From NCBI GenBank assembly GCA_051920445.1, contig JBPPLN010000001.1, forward strand, positions 1,054,001 through 1,118,000: a stretch of DNA of 64,000 nucleotides, read 5' to 3'. The notes beneath the pieces are model-generated. The model saw only the letters and a program-made list of their open reading frames with translations. It searched no databases and was not told the DNA's origin. The position numbers were made by a program, and so were the translations under genes. Source of the stretch: CAG-177 sp003514385. GTDB taxonomy: Bacteria; Bacillota; Clostridia; Oscillospirales; Acutalibacteraceae. Below are positions 34,533 to 43,137 of this stretch, piece after piece (position 1 is the stretch's first letter; each line of letters starts with the position of its first letter).

Positions 34533-36110
34533 ATGTGTTCGATAATGGGTTACTGCGACTGCTGTGCCGCTTTTTCTGATTTTGAGGAAGGATTCAAAAA
34601 GACCGTTTCAAGAGGACCGGACGACAGCAGAATAATAGACACCGGCAAAGGTCTGCTCGGCTTCCACCGCCTTGCGATAATGGGACTAACGCCCGACGGA
34701 ATGCAGCCGTTTGAATTGGACGGCAGCTATGTAGTCTGCAACGGCGAGATATACGGCTACGAGAAGATAAAAGAGGAGCTTGCAAAGAAATACACATTCA
34801 AAAGCGGCTCCGACTGCGAGATACTTCTCCCGCTCTACCGCGAATACGGCGTGGATATGTTCAGGATGCTCGACGCCGAGTTTGCGCTGATTATCTATGA
34901 CGGCGAAGAGAAAAAATATATCGCCGCAAGAGACCCGATAGGCATTCGCCCGCTCTACTACGGCTACGATAAAAAAGGTGTTATCATGTTCGCGAGCGAG
35001 GCGAAGAACCTCGTCGGACTGTGCGGGCATGTTATGCCCTTCCCGCCCGGACACTACTACAAAGACGGCGAGTTTGTCCAATACTGCGACATAGCGGCGG
35101 TTGACGAAGTATGCCATGACGACCTTGAGACAGTTTGCAAAAACATCCGCGAAAAGCTCATCGCCGGCGTTGACAAGAGACTCGTTGCGGACGCAAAGGT
35201 CGGCTTCCTGCTCTCCGGCGGACTCGATTCGTCCCTCGTCTGCGCCATAGCGGCAAGACAGAGCAAAAAACCGATACGCACCTTTGCAATAGGCATGAGT
35301 GAGGACGCTATTGACCTCAAATACGCAAAGGAAGTCGCCGACTATATCGGCAGCGACCACACCGAAGTCATCATGACAAAAGAGCAGGTCTTAGACTCGC
35401 TCGAGGGTGTCATCCGTATGCTCGGCACATTTGATATCACAACTATCCGCGCGAGCATGGGCATGTACCTGCTGTGCAAATGGATACACGAGAACACGGA
35501 TATCAGAGTTCTTCTGACGGGCGAAATCTCCGACGAGCTGTTTGGCTACAAATACACCGACTTTGCGCCGAGCGCGGATGAGTTCCAGAAGGAGTCGCAG
35601 AAGAGAATAAGAGAGCTGCACATGTACGACGTTCTGCGCGCCGATCGCTGCATCTCTGTAAACTCGCTTGAAGCGCGCGTGCCGTTCGGCGATCTCGACT
35701 TTGTGAAATATGTCATGTCCGTCGACCCCGCGAAGAAAATGAACACCTACGGCAAGGGCAAATATCTGCTCCGCCACGCGTTCGAGGGCGATTATCTGCC
35801 CCATGATATACTCTTCCGCGAAAAGGCGGCGTTCTCCGACGCAGTCGGCCACTCGATGGTCGACTACCTCAAGGAATACGCCGAGGGGCTCTACACCGAA
35901 GAGGAGTTCAAGGAGAAGTGCGAAAAATACACCCACGCAAAGCCGTTCACGAAAGAATCCCTGCTCTACCGCGAGATATTTGAAAAGTACTATCCTGGTC
36001 AGTCCGAGATGATAGTCGATTTCTGGATGCCCAACAAGTCATGGGAGGGCTGCGATGTCAACGACCCGTCCGCCCGCGTGCTCTCAAACTACGGCGAAAG
36101 CGGAAAATAA
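34533..36110 (+). CDS. asnB: Asparagine synthase (glutamine-hydrolysing)
   Basis: Makes asparagine from aspartate, glutamine and ATP. 525 residues: N-terminal Ntn-type glutaminase with nucleophile Cys2 (CSIMGY), RGPDDSRI and CNGEIYGYEKI; then the synthetase with the PP-loop FLLSGGLDSSLVCAIA near residue 228 and LTGEISDELFGYKY. The order and length follow the E. coli AsnB type. The asparagine T-box upstream independently supports the assignment. A strong terminator lies seven bases behind the stop. Confidence 0.97.
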   Translation: MCSIMGYCDCCAAFSDFEEGFKKTVSRGPDDSRIIDTGKGLLGFHRLAIMGLTPDGMQPFELDGSYVVCNGEIYGYEKIKEELAKKYTFKSGSDCEILLPLYREYGVDMFRMLDAEFALIIYDGEEKKYIAARDPIGIRPLYYGYDKKGVIMFASEAKNLVGLCGHVMPFPPGHYYKDGEFVQYCDIAAVDEVCHDDLETVCKNIREKLIAGVDKRLVADAKVGFLLSGGLDSSLVCAIAARQSKKPIRTFAIGMSEDAIDLKYAKEVADYIGSDHTEVIMTKEQVLDSLEGVIRMLGTFDITTIRASMGMYLLCKWIHENTDIRVLLTGEISDELFGYKYTDFAPSADEFQKESQKRIRELHMYDVLRADRCISVNSLEARVPFGDLDFVKYVMSVDPAKKMNTYGKGKYLLRHAFEGDYLPHDILFREKAAFSDAVGHSMVDYLKEYAEGLYTEEEFKEKCEKYTHAKPFTKESLLYREIFEKYYPGQSEMIVDFWMPNKSWEGCDVNDPSARVLSNYGESGK

Positions 36111-36112
36111 AA

Positions 36113-36151
36113 AATGTCCCCCGCGCGGAAATTTGCCGTGCGGGGGATTTT
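36113..36151 (+). terminator. Terminator of asnB
   Basis: TCCCCCGCGCGG ... CCGTGCGGGGGA stem (36117-36147) followed by TTTTG. Confidence 0.88.
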
Positions 36152-36175
36152 GCAAATTGACTGTAAACTGATTTG

Positions 36176-36363
36176 AATGAAGCGTTTGCATCGCAAACAT
36201 GAAACGGCAGTTTCGCTGCCATGAAGTACTCGCTGACGCTCGTATGAAGTGAAGCGCATGACAGACTTTCGGCGTGACGCCGCCAAACTTCATATGGCGA
36301 AGCCATACTTCATTCTTCATGCACCGCAGGTGCGCTTCATTGAAAAAAGCAGCCCAGCGGCTT
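36176..36363. repeat. Hairpin-chain repeat, copy 1
   Basis: About 188 bp made of six short palindromes in a row (for example GTTTGCATCGCAAAC, GGCAGTTTCGCTGCC, TATGGCGAAGCCATA, GCACCGCAGGTGC), most of them flanked by ATGAA or TTCAT. A second copy with few differences follows at 36499. No ORF of its own. Confidence 0.85.
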
Positions 36364-36498
36364 GGCAAAAGTGCCGTTTTTAGACTAACTTGCCAAATGA
36401 TGACAGAGACGCAAAAAAGATTGTCCTCTGACTTCTATTATAATTGGAATATCCGCATCAATACCTGCTCAATTACAGCAAAGCATTTATATTGTAAT

Positions 36499-36686
36499 AA
36501 TGAAGCGTTTGCCTCGCAAACATGAAACGGCAGTTTCGCTGCCATGAAGTACTCGCTGACGCTCGTATGAAGTGAAGAGCATGACAGACTTTCGGCGTAA
36601 TGCCGTCAAACTTCATATGGCGAAGCCATACTTCATTCTTCATGCACCGCAGGTGCGCTTCATTGAAAAAAGCAGCCCGGCGGCTG
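36499..36686. repeat. Hairpin-chain repeat, copy 2
   Basis: Direct repeat of 36176-36363 with about half a dozen substitutions, several compensatory within the small palindromes. Its last part, GAAAAAAGCAGCC ... GGCTGCTTTTTTC (36664-36693), also forms the terminator of the tRNA gene on the minus strand. Confidence 0.85.
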
Positions 36687-36693
36687 CTTTTTT
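36664..36693 (-). terminator. Terminator behind the tRNA-Arg 3' end
   Basis: GAAAAAAGCAGCC / GGCTGCTTTTTTC, a near-perfect stem with A/T tails, three bases past the tRNA CCA on the minus strand. Confidence 0.8.
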
Positions 36694-36696
36694 CAA

Positions 36697-36740
36697 TGGC
36701 ACCCCCTGGGGGAATCGAACCCTCAACTGCCCCTTAGGAG
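36697..36740 (-). pseudogene. 3' fragment of tRNA-Arg(CCT): attachment site of the ICE
   Basis: On the minus strand the sequence runs from an anticodon loop CTCCTAA (anticodon CCT) through the 3' anticodon strand GGGGC, a 4-nt variable loop, T arm GAGGG-TTCGATT-CCCCC and acceptor strand AGGGGGT-G-CCA. Upstream of CTCCTAA the D arm and 5' acceptor strand are missing and the anticodon stem does not pair. This is what a tyrosine-recombinase element leaves when it integrates at the anticodon loop. The complete tRNA should be at the other end of the element, outside the window. Confidence 0.8.
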
Positions 36741-36978
36741 TATGGCTTACCATGTGATACACGGTTCGGATGTAACTTCCAATATCATCCCTTACGCAGA
36801 ATGACTTGTAGTAAACGAACTTTATGGTGCAAAACACCTATTCTGACGCAGTTTTATGTGTCCGTTGGGTGGTCCTATTAGCAAATTCTTAGCAAGAGGA
36901 CACCCAGCCAAAGCCGATTGCTACTGCCATTCTTCACTCCCTTAGTCAAAATGACAAGGCAAATACATGGAGGTTACT
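36741..36978. other. ICE end region without genes
   Basis: No ORF with a ribosome binding site. Two TTAGCAA copies 11 bp apart (36878-36884, 36889-36895) and an inverted GTGTCC/GGACAC pair (36858-36902 region) could be recombinase or excisionase arm sites. This is speculative. Confidence 0.4.
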
Positions 36979-37176
36979 ATGGACAAGAAAGAGAAAAAGT
37001 CACTGCCGGAACCGCGCACATACACCGTGGAACAGATTGCGGCCATGCTCAACATTGGCCGCACAACCGCATATCAGCTCGTCAAGCAGGAGGAGTTCAG
37101 GATCGTCCGCATAGGCAATGCGATCCGCGTTTCTAAGAAATCTTTTGACGAGTGGCTGGAAAGTTTGGAATTGTGA
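36979..37176 (+). CDS. Excisionase-family helix-turn-helix DNA-binding protein
   Basis: A 65-residue protein with the MerR-like HTH_17 fold of excisionases: YTVEQIAAMLNIGRTTAYQLVKQEEF followed by RIVRIGNAIRVSKKSFDEWLESL. Small proteins of this kind direct excision of conjugative transposons or act as local regulators. The ATG at 36979 has TGGAGG five bases upstream. It is the first gene inside the ICE end, fitting a role in recombination, although the integrase itself is not in the window. A terminator follows directly. Confidence 0.85.
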   Translation: MDKKEKKSLPEPRTYTVEQIAAMLNIGRTTAYQLVKQEEFRIVRIGNAIRVSKKSFDEWLESLEL

Positions 37177-37186
37177 ATATCGCAAG

Positions 37187-37223
37187 AAACGCCGTAGGCT
37201 CAAAAAACCTATGGCGTTTTTTT
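37187..37223 (+). terminator. Terminator of the excisionase-like gene
   Basis: AAACGCCGTAGG / CCTATGGCGTTT stem with a loop of about 9 nt and a run of seven T. Confidence 0.88.
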
Positions 37224-37249
37224 ATACCCATTTTTGAAGGAGGCTGGCA

Positions 37250-37771
37250 ATGAAACTGACAGAAGCAGAAATGAGGATGGTGTTTCAGATTGAAAGTACC
37301 AATCAGAACGCTGCCCTGAATGAGATTTACATGACATGGCGCTATGCGCCGAACCCGGCAACGAAAGAAACGGCGGAAGGCCTTCTGGACAAGCTCCGCC
37401 CCCTGTCGGATCAGGAGTGCATGGATTTGATCCGTAAGGTGCAGGCCGAATACCGTCTGCCGGAGAAAGCCCGCACCATCGGGGAAATGCTGGCAGAAGC
37501 CAGGCAACGATCCGGGGCGCAGAAGTTATCCGGCCATGACATTATGGCTTTGGAGCGTTTCGACCCGGCAACCAGACACATGATCGTCTTTGATGTTCTT
37601 ACCCATGACTCGCCTGTTGGCTGGAAGGGTGAGAAAATGCGCCTGTTCCTGACCGACACCGGATACAGCAAGGCTTTGGAAAATCAGGAAAAGGGGCACA
37701 TCAAAATCCGTAACCATGCGAAGGTGCTTTCCGGCGACCTCCACTATGACCATAAAGACCGTGAGAGGTAG
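37250..37771 (+). CDS. Conserved ICE hypothetical protein
   Basis: A 173-residue soluble protein that I do not recognise as a named family. The N-terminal half (about 1-80) is helical (LTEAEMRMVFQIESTNQNAALNEI, PLSDQECMDLIRKVQAEYRL). The C-terminal half has a beta pattern (HMIVFDVLTHDSPVGWKGEKMRLFLTDTGY). GAAGGAGG precedes the ATG. It lies between the excisionase-like and the replication-initiator-like genes, a position often held by small conserved proteins in Tn1549-like elements. Confidence 0.6.
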   Translation: MKLTEAEMRMVFQIESTNQNAALNEIYMTWRYAPNPATKETAEGLLDKLRPLSDQECMDLIRKVQAEYRLPEKARTIGEMLAEARQRSGAQKLSGHDIMALERFDPATRHMIVFDVLTHDSPVGWKGEKMRLFLTDTGYSKALENQEKGHIKIRNHAKVLSGDLHYDHKDRER

Positions 37772-37941
37772 CCGACTGAAAACTGTATCAAAATCAGTGG
37801 GATATCTTCTGTTTTTCCCTCTGTGGCTTGCGTTCTGAACAGGGCGTGGATGTTTTCCCATGCGGGAGAAAACGGAGGCATACAGACGGGTAAACCGCTC
37901 AAAATCAACACTTTTTATTTTCACAGGAAGGAGGTGCGAAG

Positions 37942-38838
37942 ATGGCTGTTTTTCGTATTGAAAAGACCCGTGATTATACGGTCATGTCGAACCATCACTT
38001 GAAAGATCGAACGCTGACTCTGAAATCCAAAGGGCTGCTGTCCATGATGCTGTCGCTCCCTGACGAGTGGAATTACACCACCAGAGGTCTTGCGGCGATC
38101 TGTCGGGAAGGTGTGGACAGCATCGGTGCGGCGTTGAAGGAGCTGGAAACCCACGGGTATATCCGGCGTACACAGCTTCGGGATGAAAAAGGCAAGATCA
38201 CGGATACCGAGTATGTGATTTACGAAATGCCTCAGGGCGAGCCGCCGTCAAGCCCAGGTACGCCTTTACCGGGTACGGCAAAGCCATATACGGAAAACCC
38301 GGATATGGGTATCCCGGATACGGCGGAACCGTGTACGGAAAACCCCGCACAATTAAATACTAATCAAACAAAGACTGATTTATCAAGTACGGAGATATCA
38401 AATCCTATCCAATCAAATCCCCCTACCCCCACAGGGGCAAGGATGGGAACGGATCGGATGGGAGCCAGAGAATGTTATCGTGAAGTGATTTTGGATAACA
38501 TCGAGTACAGCTATCTGGTGCAGGACAATCATATCGACCGTGAGCAGCTTGACGAGATTGTTGACCTGATCGTGGATACCGTGTGTTCTGCCCGCAAAGT
38601 CATCCGCATTGCCGGAGACGATTATCCGGCGGAGGTGGTAAAGTCCCGGTTTATGAAGCTGGACAGTTCCCATGTTCAGTATGTTATGGACTGCATGAAG
38701 GATAACACCACCTATGTCCGCAATATCAAGAAATACCTTCTGGCGGCGCTGTATAACGCCCCGACCACCATCAACAGCTACTATTCTTCCCTGGTGCAGC
38801 ACGATATGTACGGGGATGGGCAAAGGGGGCGAGGCTAA
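37942..38838 (+). CDS. Replication-initiator-like winged-helix protein (DnaD-like/DUF6017 type)
   Basis: A 298-residue protein with an N-terminal winged helix seen in plasmid and ICE initiators: KTRDYTVMSNHHLKDRTLTLKSKGLLSMMLSLPDEWNY is the family's opening (shortened here to VMSNHHLKD and LSLPDEWNYT), then a Pro/Thr-rich linker (about 100-165), and a DUF6017-like C-terminus with NTTYVRNIKKYLLAALYNAP. It probably helps ICE replication or acts as a regulator. GGAAGGAGG precedes the ATG. It is followed without gap by pcfB (TAAATG), so they form one transcript with traG. Confidence 0.78.
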   Translation: MAVFRIEKTRDYTVMSNHHLKDRTLTLKSKGLLSMMLSLPDEWNYTTRGLAAICREGVDSIGAALKELETHGYIRRTQLRDEKGKITDTEYVIYEMPQGEPPSSPGTPLPGTAKPYTENPDMGIPDTAEPCTENPAQLNTNQTKTDLSSTEISNPIQSNPPTPTGARMGTDRMGARECYREVILDNIEYSYLVQDNHIDREQLDEIVDLIVDTVCSARKVIRIAGDDYPAEVVKSRFMKLDSSHVQYVMDCMKDNTTYVRNIKKYLLAALYNAPTTINSYYSSLVQHDMYGDGQRGRG

Positions 38839-39330
38839 ATGCAGGAGGAAGTAACGCGGGGCGCCGTGACGCTCATTGTTGACGGAGCCAAGCTAAGTGA
38901 GCAGGTCTTTGAAAAGGCCGTCAAAAAGTTCCTGGAGGAAATCCAGAAAAGCCAGAAGCCCAAAATCTACCGCGGCAGGCAGAGCCTTAAACAGCTTGCC
39001 AGCCAGAACGCCGGTCTTGCCAATATCGAGATCAGTGACAAGAATATCAAGGCTTTCTCCCGTGTGGCGAAGAAATACCATGTGGATTTTGCCTTGAAGA
39101 AAGACACCTCCGCAGAGCAGCCCCGTTACCTGGTCTTTTTCAAAAGCCGGGACGCGGATGCCATCACAGCGGCATTTCAGGAGTTTGCCAGCCGGAAAAT
39201 GAGCCGTGAGGAAAAGCCATCCATCCGGGAGCGGCTGACCCAAGCGAAGGAACAGGCGGCGGAGAAAACGGAACACCGCACCATTGACCGGGAGAAAGTA
39301 AAGGTCAAAGATCGGAGCGTGCAGAGATGA
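38839..39330 (+). CDS. PcfB family (DUF3801) conjugation protein
   Basis: A 163-residue protein starting with QEEVTRGAVTLIVDGAKLSEQVFEKAVKKF, followed by KHLKQLASQNAGL-type and FSRVAKKYHVDFALKKD segments and a charged helical C-terminus. PcfB-like proteins are encoded directly before the coupling ATPase (PcfC/TraG) in Gram-positive conjugative elements and bind relaxosome components. The start codon touches the previous stop, and the stop overlaps the traG start (ATGA). Confidence 0.85.
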   Translation: MQEEVTRGAVTLIVDGAKLSEQVFEKAVKKFLEEIQKSQKPKIYRGRQSLKQLASQNAGLANIEISDKNIKAFSRVAKKYHVDFALKKDTSAEQPRYLVFFKSRDADAITAAFQEFASRKMSREEKPSIRERLTQAKEQAAEKTEHRTIDREKVKVKDRSVQR

Positions 39331-39863
39331 ATATGAAAAAACTGTTTTTGCTGAACCTTCCGTATCTTCTGTTCGTGTATCCCTTCGATAAGCTGGCACA
39401 GGCTTTCCGGCTTGCGCCCGGTGCTAACCTCTCCGGCAAGCTGCTTTCTATCGGGGACGGCTTCACGGCAGCCCTTTCCTCCCCGTGGCTCAGTTTCCAT
39501 CCCACGGACCTGCTGATCGGCATAGCCGGTGCGGTGGTCCTTCGCATGGCGGTCTACCTGAAAGGCAAAAACGCCAAGAAATACCGCCACGGGATTGAGT
39601 ATGGTTCTGCCCGCTGGGGTACGGCGGCAGATATCGCTCCCTACATGGACAAGGACTTTTTCCAAAACATCCCCATGACGCAGACAGAACGGATTACGAT
39701 GGCGAGCCGCCCAAAGCAGCCGAAGTATGCCAGAAATAAAAACATTCTGGTGATCGGCGGTTCCGGCAGCGGCAAGACGCGGTTCTTCTGCAAGCCGTCG
39801 CTGCTGCAAGCTCATTCATCCTATGTCTGCACCGATCCGAATGGTTACAATATAAGAGGATAG
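39327..39863 (+). pseudogene. traG: TraG/VirD4 coupling ATPase, N-terminal fragment
   Basis: The gene begins at the ATGA overlap with pcfB. The true part, residues 1-171 (to 39839), has two transmembrane segments (LFLLNLPYLLFVYPF; LLIGIAGAVVLRMAVYL) and Walker A VIGGSGSGKTRFFCKPSLLQ, ending in SSYVCTDP. After CCG at 39839 the family sequence stops, and eight element-derived residues lead to a stop at 39863. The next residues of the protein (KGTLLPEIG...) appear at 54616. Joining 39840 to 54617 gives TDPKGTLLPE in frame. In this state the coupling protein cannot be made whole, so the ICE should be unable to transfer by itself. Confidence 0.93.
39846..39851 (+). promoter_or_regulatory. -10 half of a promoter completed only in the circular element
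   Basis: TACAAT near the left end. In the integrated state the base positions 17 bp upstream read ATGTCT, not a -35. In the circular form the TTGACA at 54599-54604 comes to lie exactly 17 bp upstream. It would drive the recombinase gene starting at 39929. Confidence 0.8.
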
Positions 39864-39928
39864 AGAACCGAAGCGTGTTACATATCTACTTCAACACGAA
39901 AATTACTTGATGAAGGGAGGTTGAAATC

Positions 39929-42334
39929 GTGGCGAAGAAAGAAGAAATCAAAATCACAGCTCTGTACGAGCGTTTGTCGAGAGACGATGAACAAGCTGGC
40001 GAATCGAACTCCATCCAGAATCAGAAAATGTACTTAGAAGAATATGCCCGACAGAAAGGGCTACGCAATATTAGGCACTTTTCTGACGATGGGTACTCCG
40101 GCACGAACTTCAATCGTCCCGGATTTACAGCCCTGCTTGAAGAAATCGAAGCAGGACGAGTGGAGACCCTTGTGGTAAAAGACCTATCCCGTTTTGGTCG
40201 TAATTATCTGCAAGTCGGTTATTATACTGAAGTTGTGTTCCCGAAAAAAGGAGTACGCTTCATTGCTATCAACAACAGCGTTGATAGTGCCAATCCCACA
40301 GACAATGACCTTACCCCGTTTTTGAATATCATGAACGAGTGGTATGCCAAAGATACAAGCAACAAAATCAAGGCAGTCTTTAAGTCCAGGATGCAGAAAG
40401 GCTTGCGTTGTAGTGGTTCTATCCCTTATGGCTACAAACGCACCAAGGACGATAAGCAGCAGCTTTATGTGGACGAGCCTGCCGCAGAGGTAGTCAGAAG
40501 AATATTCCGTATGGCTTGCCAAGGCATCGGAACTACTACCATTGCTGAAATACTGACAGCGGAGCAAGTGCTGATACCATCTGCCTATACTGCCAAGACC
40601 TCGCCGGAGAATTGCAGAAATAAGGATTACGCAGACCCCTACCGATGGAGTGCTACTACCGTTGGCTATATCCTTGACAGGCAGGAATATCTCGGTCATA
40701 CCGTGTTGGGTAAATCCATCTGCGAGAACTTCAAGACGAAGCAACGCAGACCTGCCACCGCTGATGAACTGATGATATTCCCCGATACGCACGAAGCTAT
40801 CATTGACCAAGACACTTGGGATATTGCAAGCAGAATGCGCTCTAAGAAAAAGCCGAGAGCCGCAAATGGCACTTACACCCACCGTCTTTCCGGTTTGGTT
40901 TACTGTGCCGACTGCGGAGGAAGAATGAGTTACAGCAGCCCCGAAGCCAAGCACAGCGAAAAGAACTATGATTCCGATTCCTCTTTCCAATGCGGCAACT
41001 ACCGCAATAAAGGAACGGAATGTGTCTCCCACTTCGTAAAAACTTCGGTTCTGGAAGCCGCAATTTTACAGGCAATCCAAGCAGTCAGCAAATATGTCCT
41101 TGAAAACGAGGAAGAATTTATTGCCCAACTCAAAGCAGTCTGGAGCGAAAATAAATCCAAGCATACTGACATCGGACAACAGGAGCTTGAACAAGCAATG
41201 AAGCGAATGACCGAGCTTGACAACTTGATACAGAACCTCTATGAAAGCTCTGTTAAAGGCACTCTGCCGGAACGACAGGCACAGCGAATGATACAGCAGT
41301 ACGATGAGGAACAAATCCTTCTTGAAAGGCGTGTCGAGGAACTGAAAAGCCAAATCCAGTATGAGGAAGTCAAGGAAGCTGAGACAGGACGATTTATCGC
41401 CCTTGTAAAGAAGTACAAGGACTGCGCTGAGTTGACCGACACAATGCTCTATGCGTTCATTGACAGGATTGAGGTTCACGAAGCCACAGGCGGACGAACA
41501 ATCTACCGTCAGCAAGTCATTGATATTCATTTCAACTTCATCGGACACTTCTATCCCCCTGCGGAGACCATCACCGAGGAAGAACGCATTGCCGCTATTG
41601 ATGCCGAGCATCAACGAAAGAAGCAAGAGAAAGGCAAGCGAGCTTACGAAGTCCAGAAACAGAAAAAGGCGGAATTGAAGAAAGCTGCCGAAGCAGGAGA
41701 CCCCGAAGCCATTGCAGAGCGTGAACGTCAGCTTGCCATGCAGCGTGAACGAAATCAACGCAGACAGCAGAAAATCAAGGAAGCCAGAGAAGCTGACCCG
41801 GAGTATATCCGTCAGATGGACGAGAAAGAGCGTATCAAGCGTGAAAAGCTGCTTGAAGCCGAACGCAAAAGGGCTGAGAAAGCCAACAGAAAAGCGAAGC
41901 TGTCACGAGCCGAACTGAAAGAAAAGGCTAAGACCGACCCCGAAGCCGCAAAGGAATTTGAAGCTCTGAAAGCGAGAGAAAACGCTACAAGCAAACGAAG
42001 CTATAAGCGACAGAAAGAGCGAATGGAAACTGACCCCGAATATGCTGCTTTGATGGCAGAACGCAGGGCTGAATATAACCGCAGACACACAGCCAAACGC
42101 AAGGCAGACCGTGAAGCTCTGGAAGAACAAGCCAAGACAGACCCCGAAGCAGCTAAGAAACTGGCTGAAATGCGAAAGTATCAGAGCGAAGCAACTGTTA
42201 GAAGCTATCAGAAGATGAAAGCTGATGCAAAAGCAGGAGACCCCGATGCTATTGCCAGATATGAAGCCCACCTTGCCAAACGCAGGGATGAATACCATCA
42301 AAAGAAAGCCAAAAAGGAGGATATTCCGGCATGA
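39929..42334 (+). CDS. Large serine recombinase (TnpX/TndX-like) with repeat extension
   Basis: Excises and integrates element 1. Catalytic Ser17 is in LYERLSRDDEQ, with VKDLSRFGRNYLQVG following in the resolvase domain (to about 150). Then come the recombinase domain (about 180-300) and a zinc ribbon (LVYCADCGGRMSY ... FQCGNYRNKG). After the usual end near residue 550 there is a 250-residue Lys/Glu/Ala-rich extension with six DPEA/DPEY/DPDA units, unusual for the family. It starts at GTG 39929 behind GGGAGG, about 90 bp from the element's left end, and overlaps an ATG on its own stop (ATGA). Confidence 0.95.
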   Translation: MAKKEEIKITALYERLSRDDEQAGESNSIQNQKMYLEEYARQKGLRNIRHFSDDGYSGTNFNRPGFTALLEEIEAGRVETLVVKDLSRFGRNYLQVGYYTEVVFPKKGVRFIAINNSVDSANPTDNDLTPFLNIMNEWYAKDTSNKIKAVFKSRMQKGLRCSGSIPYGYKRTKDDKQQLYVDEPAAEVVRRIFRMACQGIGTTTIAEILTAEQVLIPSAYTAKTSPENCRNKDYADPYRWSATTVGYILDRQEYLGHTVLGKSICENFKTKQRRPATADELMIFPDTHEAIIDQDTWDIASRMRSKKKPRAANGTYTHRLSGLVYCADCGGRMSYSSPEAKHSEKNYDSDSSFQCGNYRNKGTECVSHFVKTSVLEAAILQAIQAVSKYVLENEEEFIAQLKAVWSENKSKHTDIGQQELEQAMKRMTELDNLIQNLYESSVKGTLPERQAQRMIQQYDEEQILLERRVEELKSQIQYEEVKEAETGRFIALVKKYKDCAELTDTMLYAFIDRIEVHEATGGRTIYRQQVIDIHFNFIGHFYPPAETITEEERIAAIDAEHQRKKQEKGKRAYEVQKQKKAELKKAAEAGDPEAIAERERQLAMQRERNQRRQQKIKEAREADPEYIRQMDEKERIKREKLLEAERKRAEKANRKAKLSRAELKEKAKTDPEAAKEFEALKARENATSKRSYKRQKERMETDPEYAALMAERRAEYNRRHTAKRKADREALEEQAKTDPEAAKKLAEMRKYQSEATVRSYQKMKADAKAGDPDAIARYEAHLAKRRDEYHQKKAKKEDIPA

Positions 42335-42378
42335 ACGAACTGAACCCCAATCTCAACAAAGCAAATAAGGAGGTCACT

Positions 42379-42729
42379 ATGGAATTGAACTTTATCAAAT
42401 CCGGCGATTACTACATCCCCGACATCAAGTTGAAGAACCCCAATATCCGTCTCGGCAAGTGGGGACGGATGCGTAGAGAGTATCTGCGACAGGCACACCC
42501 CATCGTATTCTCTGAAATGGTACTGAGCGAAACACTCTATGAGCATTGTGCGGAGATTGAAGCCACCGCAAAGAAGCGAATGGATGTGATCTTGCCGCAG
42601 CTTATGAAGTATTACGGCGTGACGGAGCAACTGAAAGCCGAGAACCAAATTGAATGGGTGCGCCAGATGAACGCTTGTGTTGCACAGGCAGAGGAAACCA
42701 TCAAGGGCGAACTGATCTACTGCGAATGA
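42379..42729 (+). CDS. TnpV family transposon protein
   Basis: A 116-residue protein of the TnpV family, small proteins of unknown role placed behind the serine recombinase in Tn4451-like elements. Marks: SGDYYIPDIKL, GKWGRMRREYL, and a Glu/Ala-rich helix ending IEWVRQMNACVAQAEETI. The ATG at 42379 has AAGGAGG seven bases upstream and aligns with the homologue in element 2. A start at 42331 (ATGA overlap with the recombinase) would add 16 residues and cannot be excluded. Confidence 0.85.
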   Translation: MELNFIKSGDYYIPDIKLKNPNIRLGKWGRMRREYLRQAHPIVFSEMVLSETLYEHCAEIEATAKKRMDVILPQLMKYYGVTEQLKAENQIEWVRQMNACVAQAEETIKGELIYCE

Positions 42730-42843
42730 GCTAAAAAAGCCAAGCACAGACCCTACAATTTCATATCGTAAACCAAGCGACAGGTATTTCCTTGTGAAGT
42801 CTCTGTCGCTTTTAATTTTTCAAAATTCAAGGAGGAAAACACT

Positions 42844-43137
42844 ATGAAGATGAACATTATGGAAAAGAAAGCTCTCTACACCTTTGGTTGTCCTAACCAC
42901 AAGGCAACGATTGCCCGTTTGCGCCTGTTGGCAGCTATCACCCCCGACCCCGCCGCCGGAAAGCTGTTCTGCAATCTTGCAGCCAAACTGAGTGGCATGG
43001 GCGAAATGTATCGTTGTTTCTTCTACACACTCCGAATGGAAATGGGAAGTTACTACGATGCAGAACTGACTATGAAGCTGGCAGAAGTCAGCACCTATGA
43101 TATGGAGGGCGATTATGGCGAAGCTGACGAAGTATGA
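42844..43137 (+). CDS. TTRAP family (transposon-transfer assisting) protein
   Basis: A 97-residue helical protein: MEKKALYTFGCPNHKATIARLRLL opens as in the TTRAP family, followed by SGMGEMYRCFFYTLRMEMGSYYDAEL. Family members accompany conjugative transposons; the name comes from the association and the mechanism is unknown. AAGGAGG precedes the ATG. It overlaps the next gene by 23 bp. Element 2 carries a homologous pair at 57722 and 57999. Confidence 0.85.
   Translation: MKMNIMEKKALYTFGCPNHKATIARLRLLAAITPDPAAGKLFCNLAAKLSGMGEMYRCFFYTLRMEMGSYYDAELTMKLAEVSTYDMEGDYGEADEV

Noticed and set aside
36176..36686. CRISPR array
   Set aside because: The repeated unit is 188 bp, occurs twice, and consists of different small palindromes. 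There are no regular short repeats with unique spacers and no cas genes.
36741..36978. Integrase gene at the ICE end
   Set aside because: No tyrosine recombinase motif is found in any frame here. The gene must be elsewhere.
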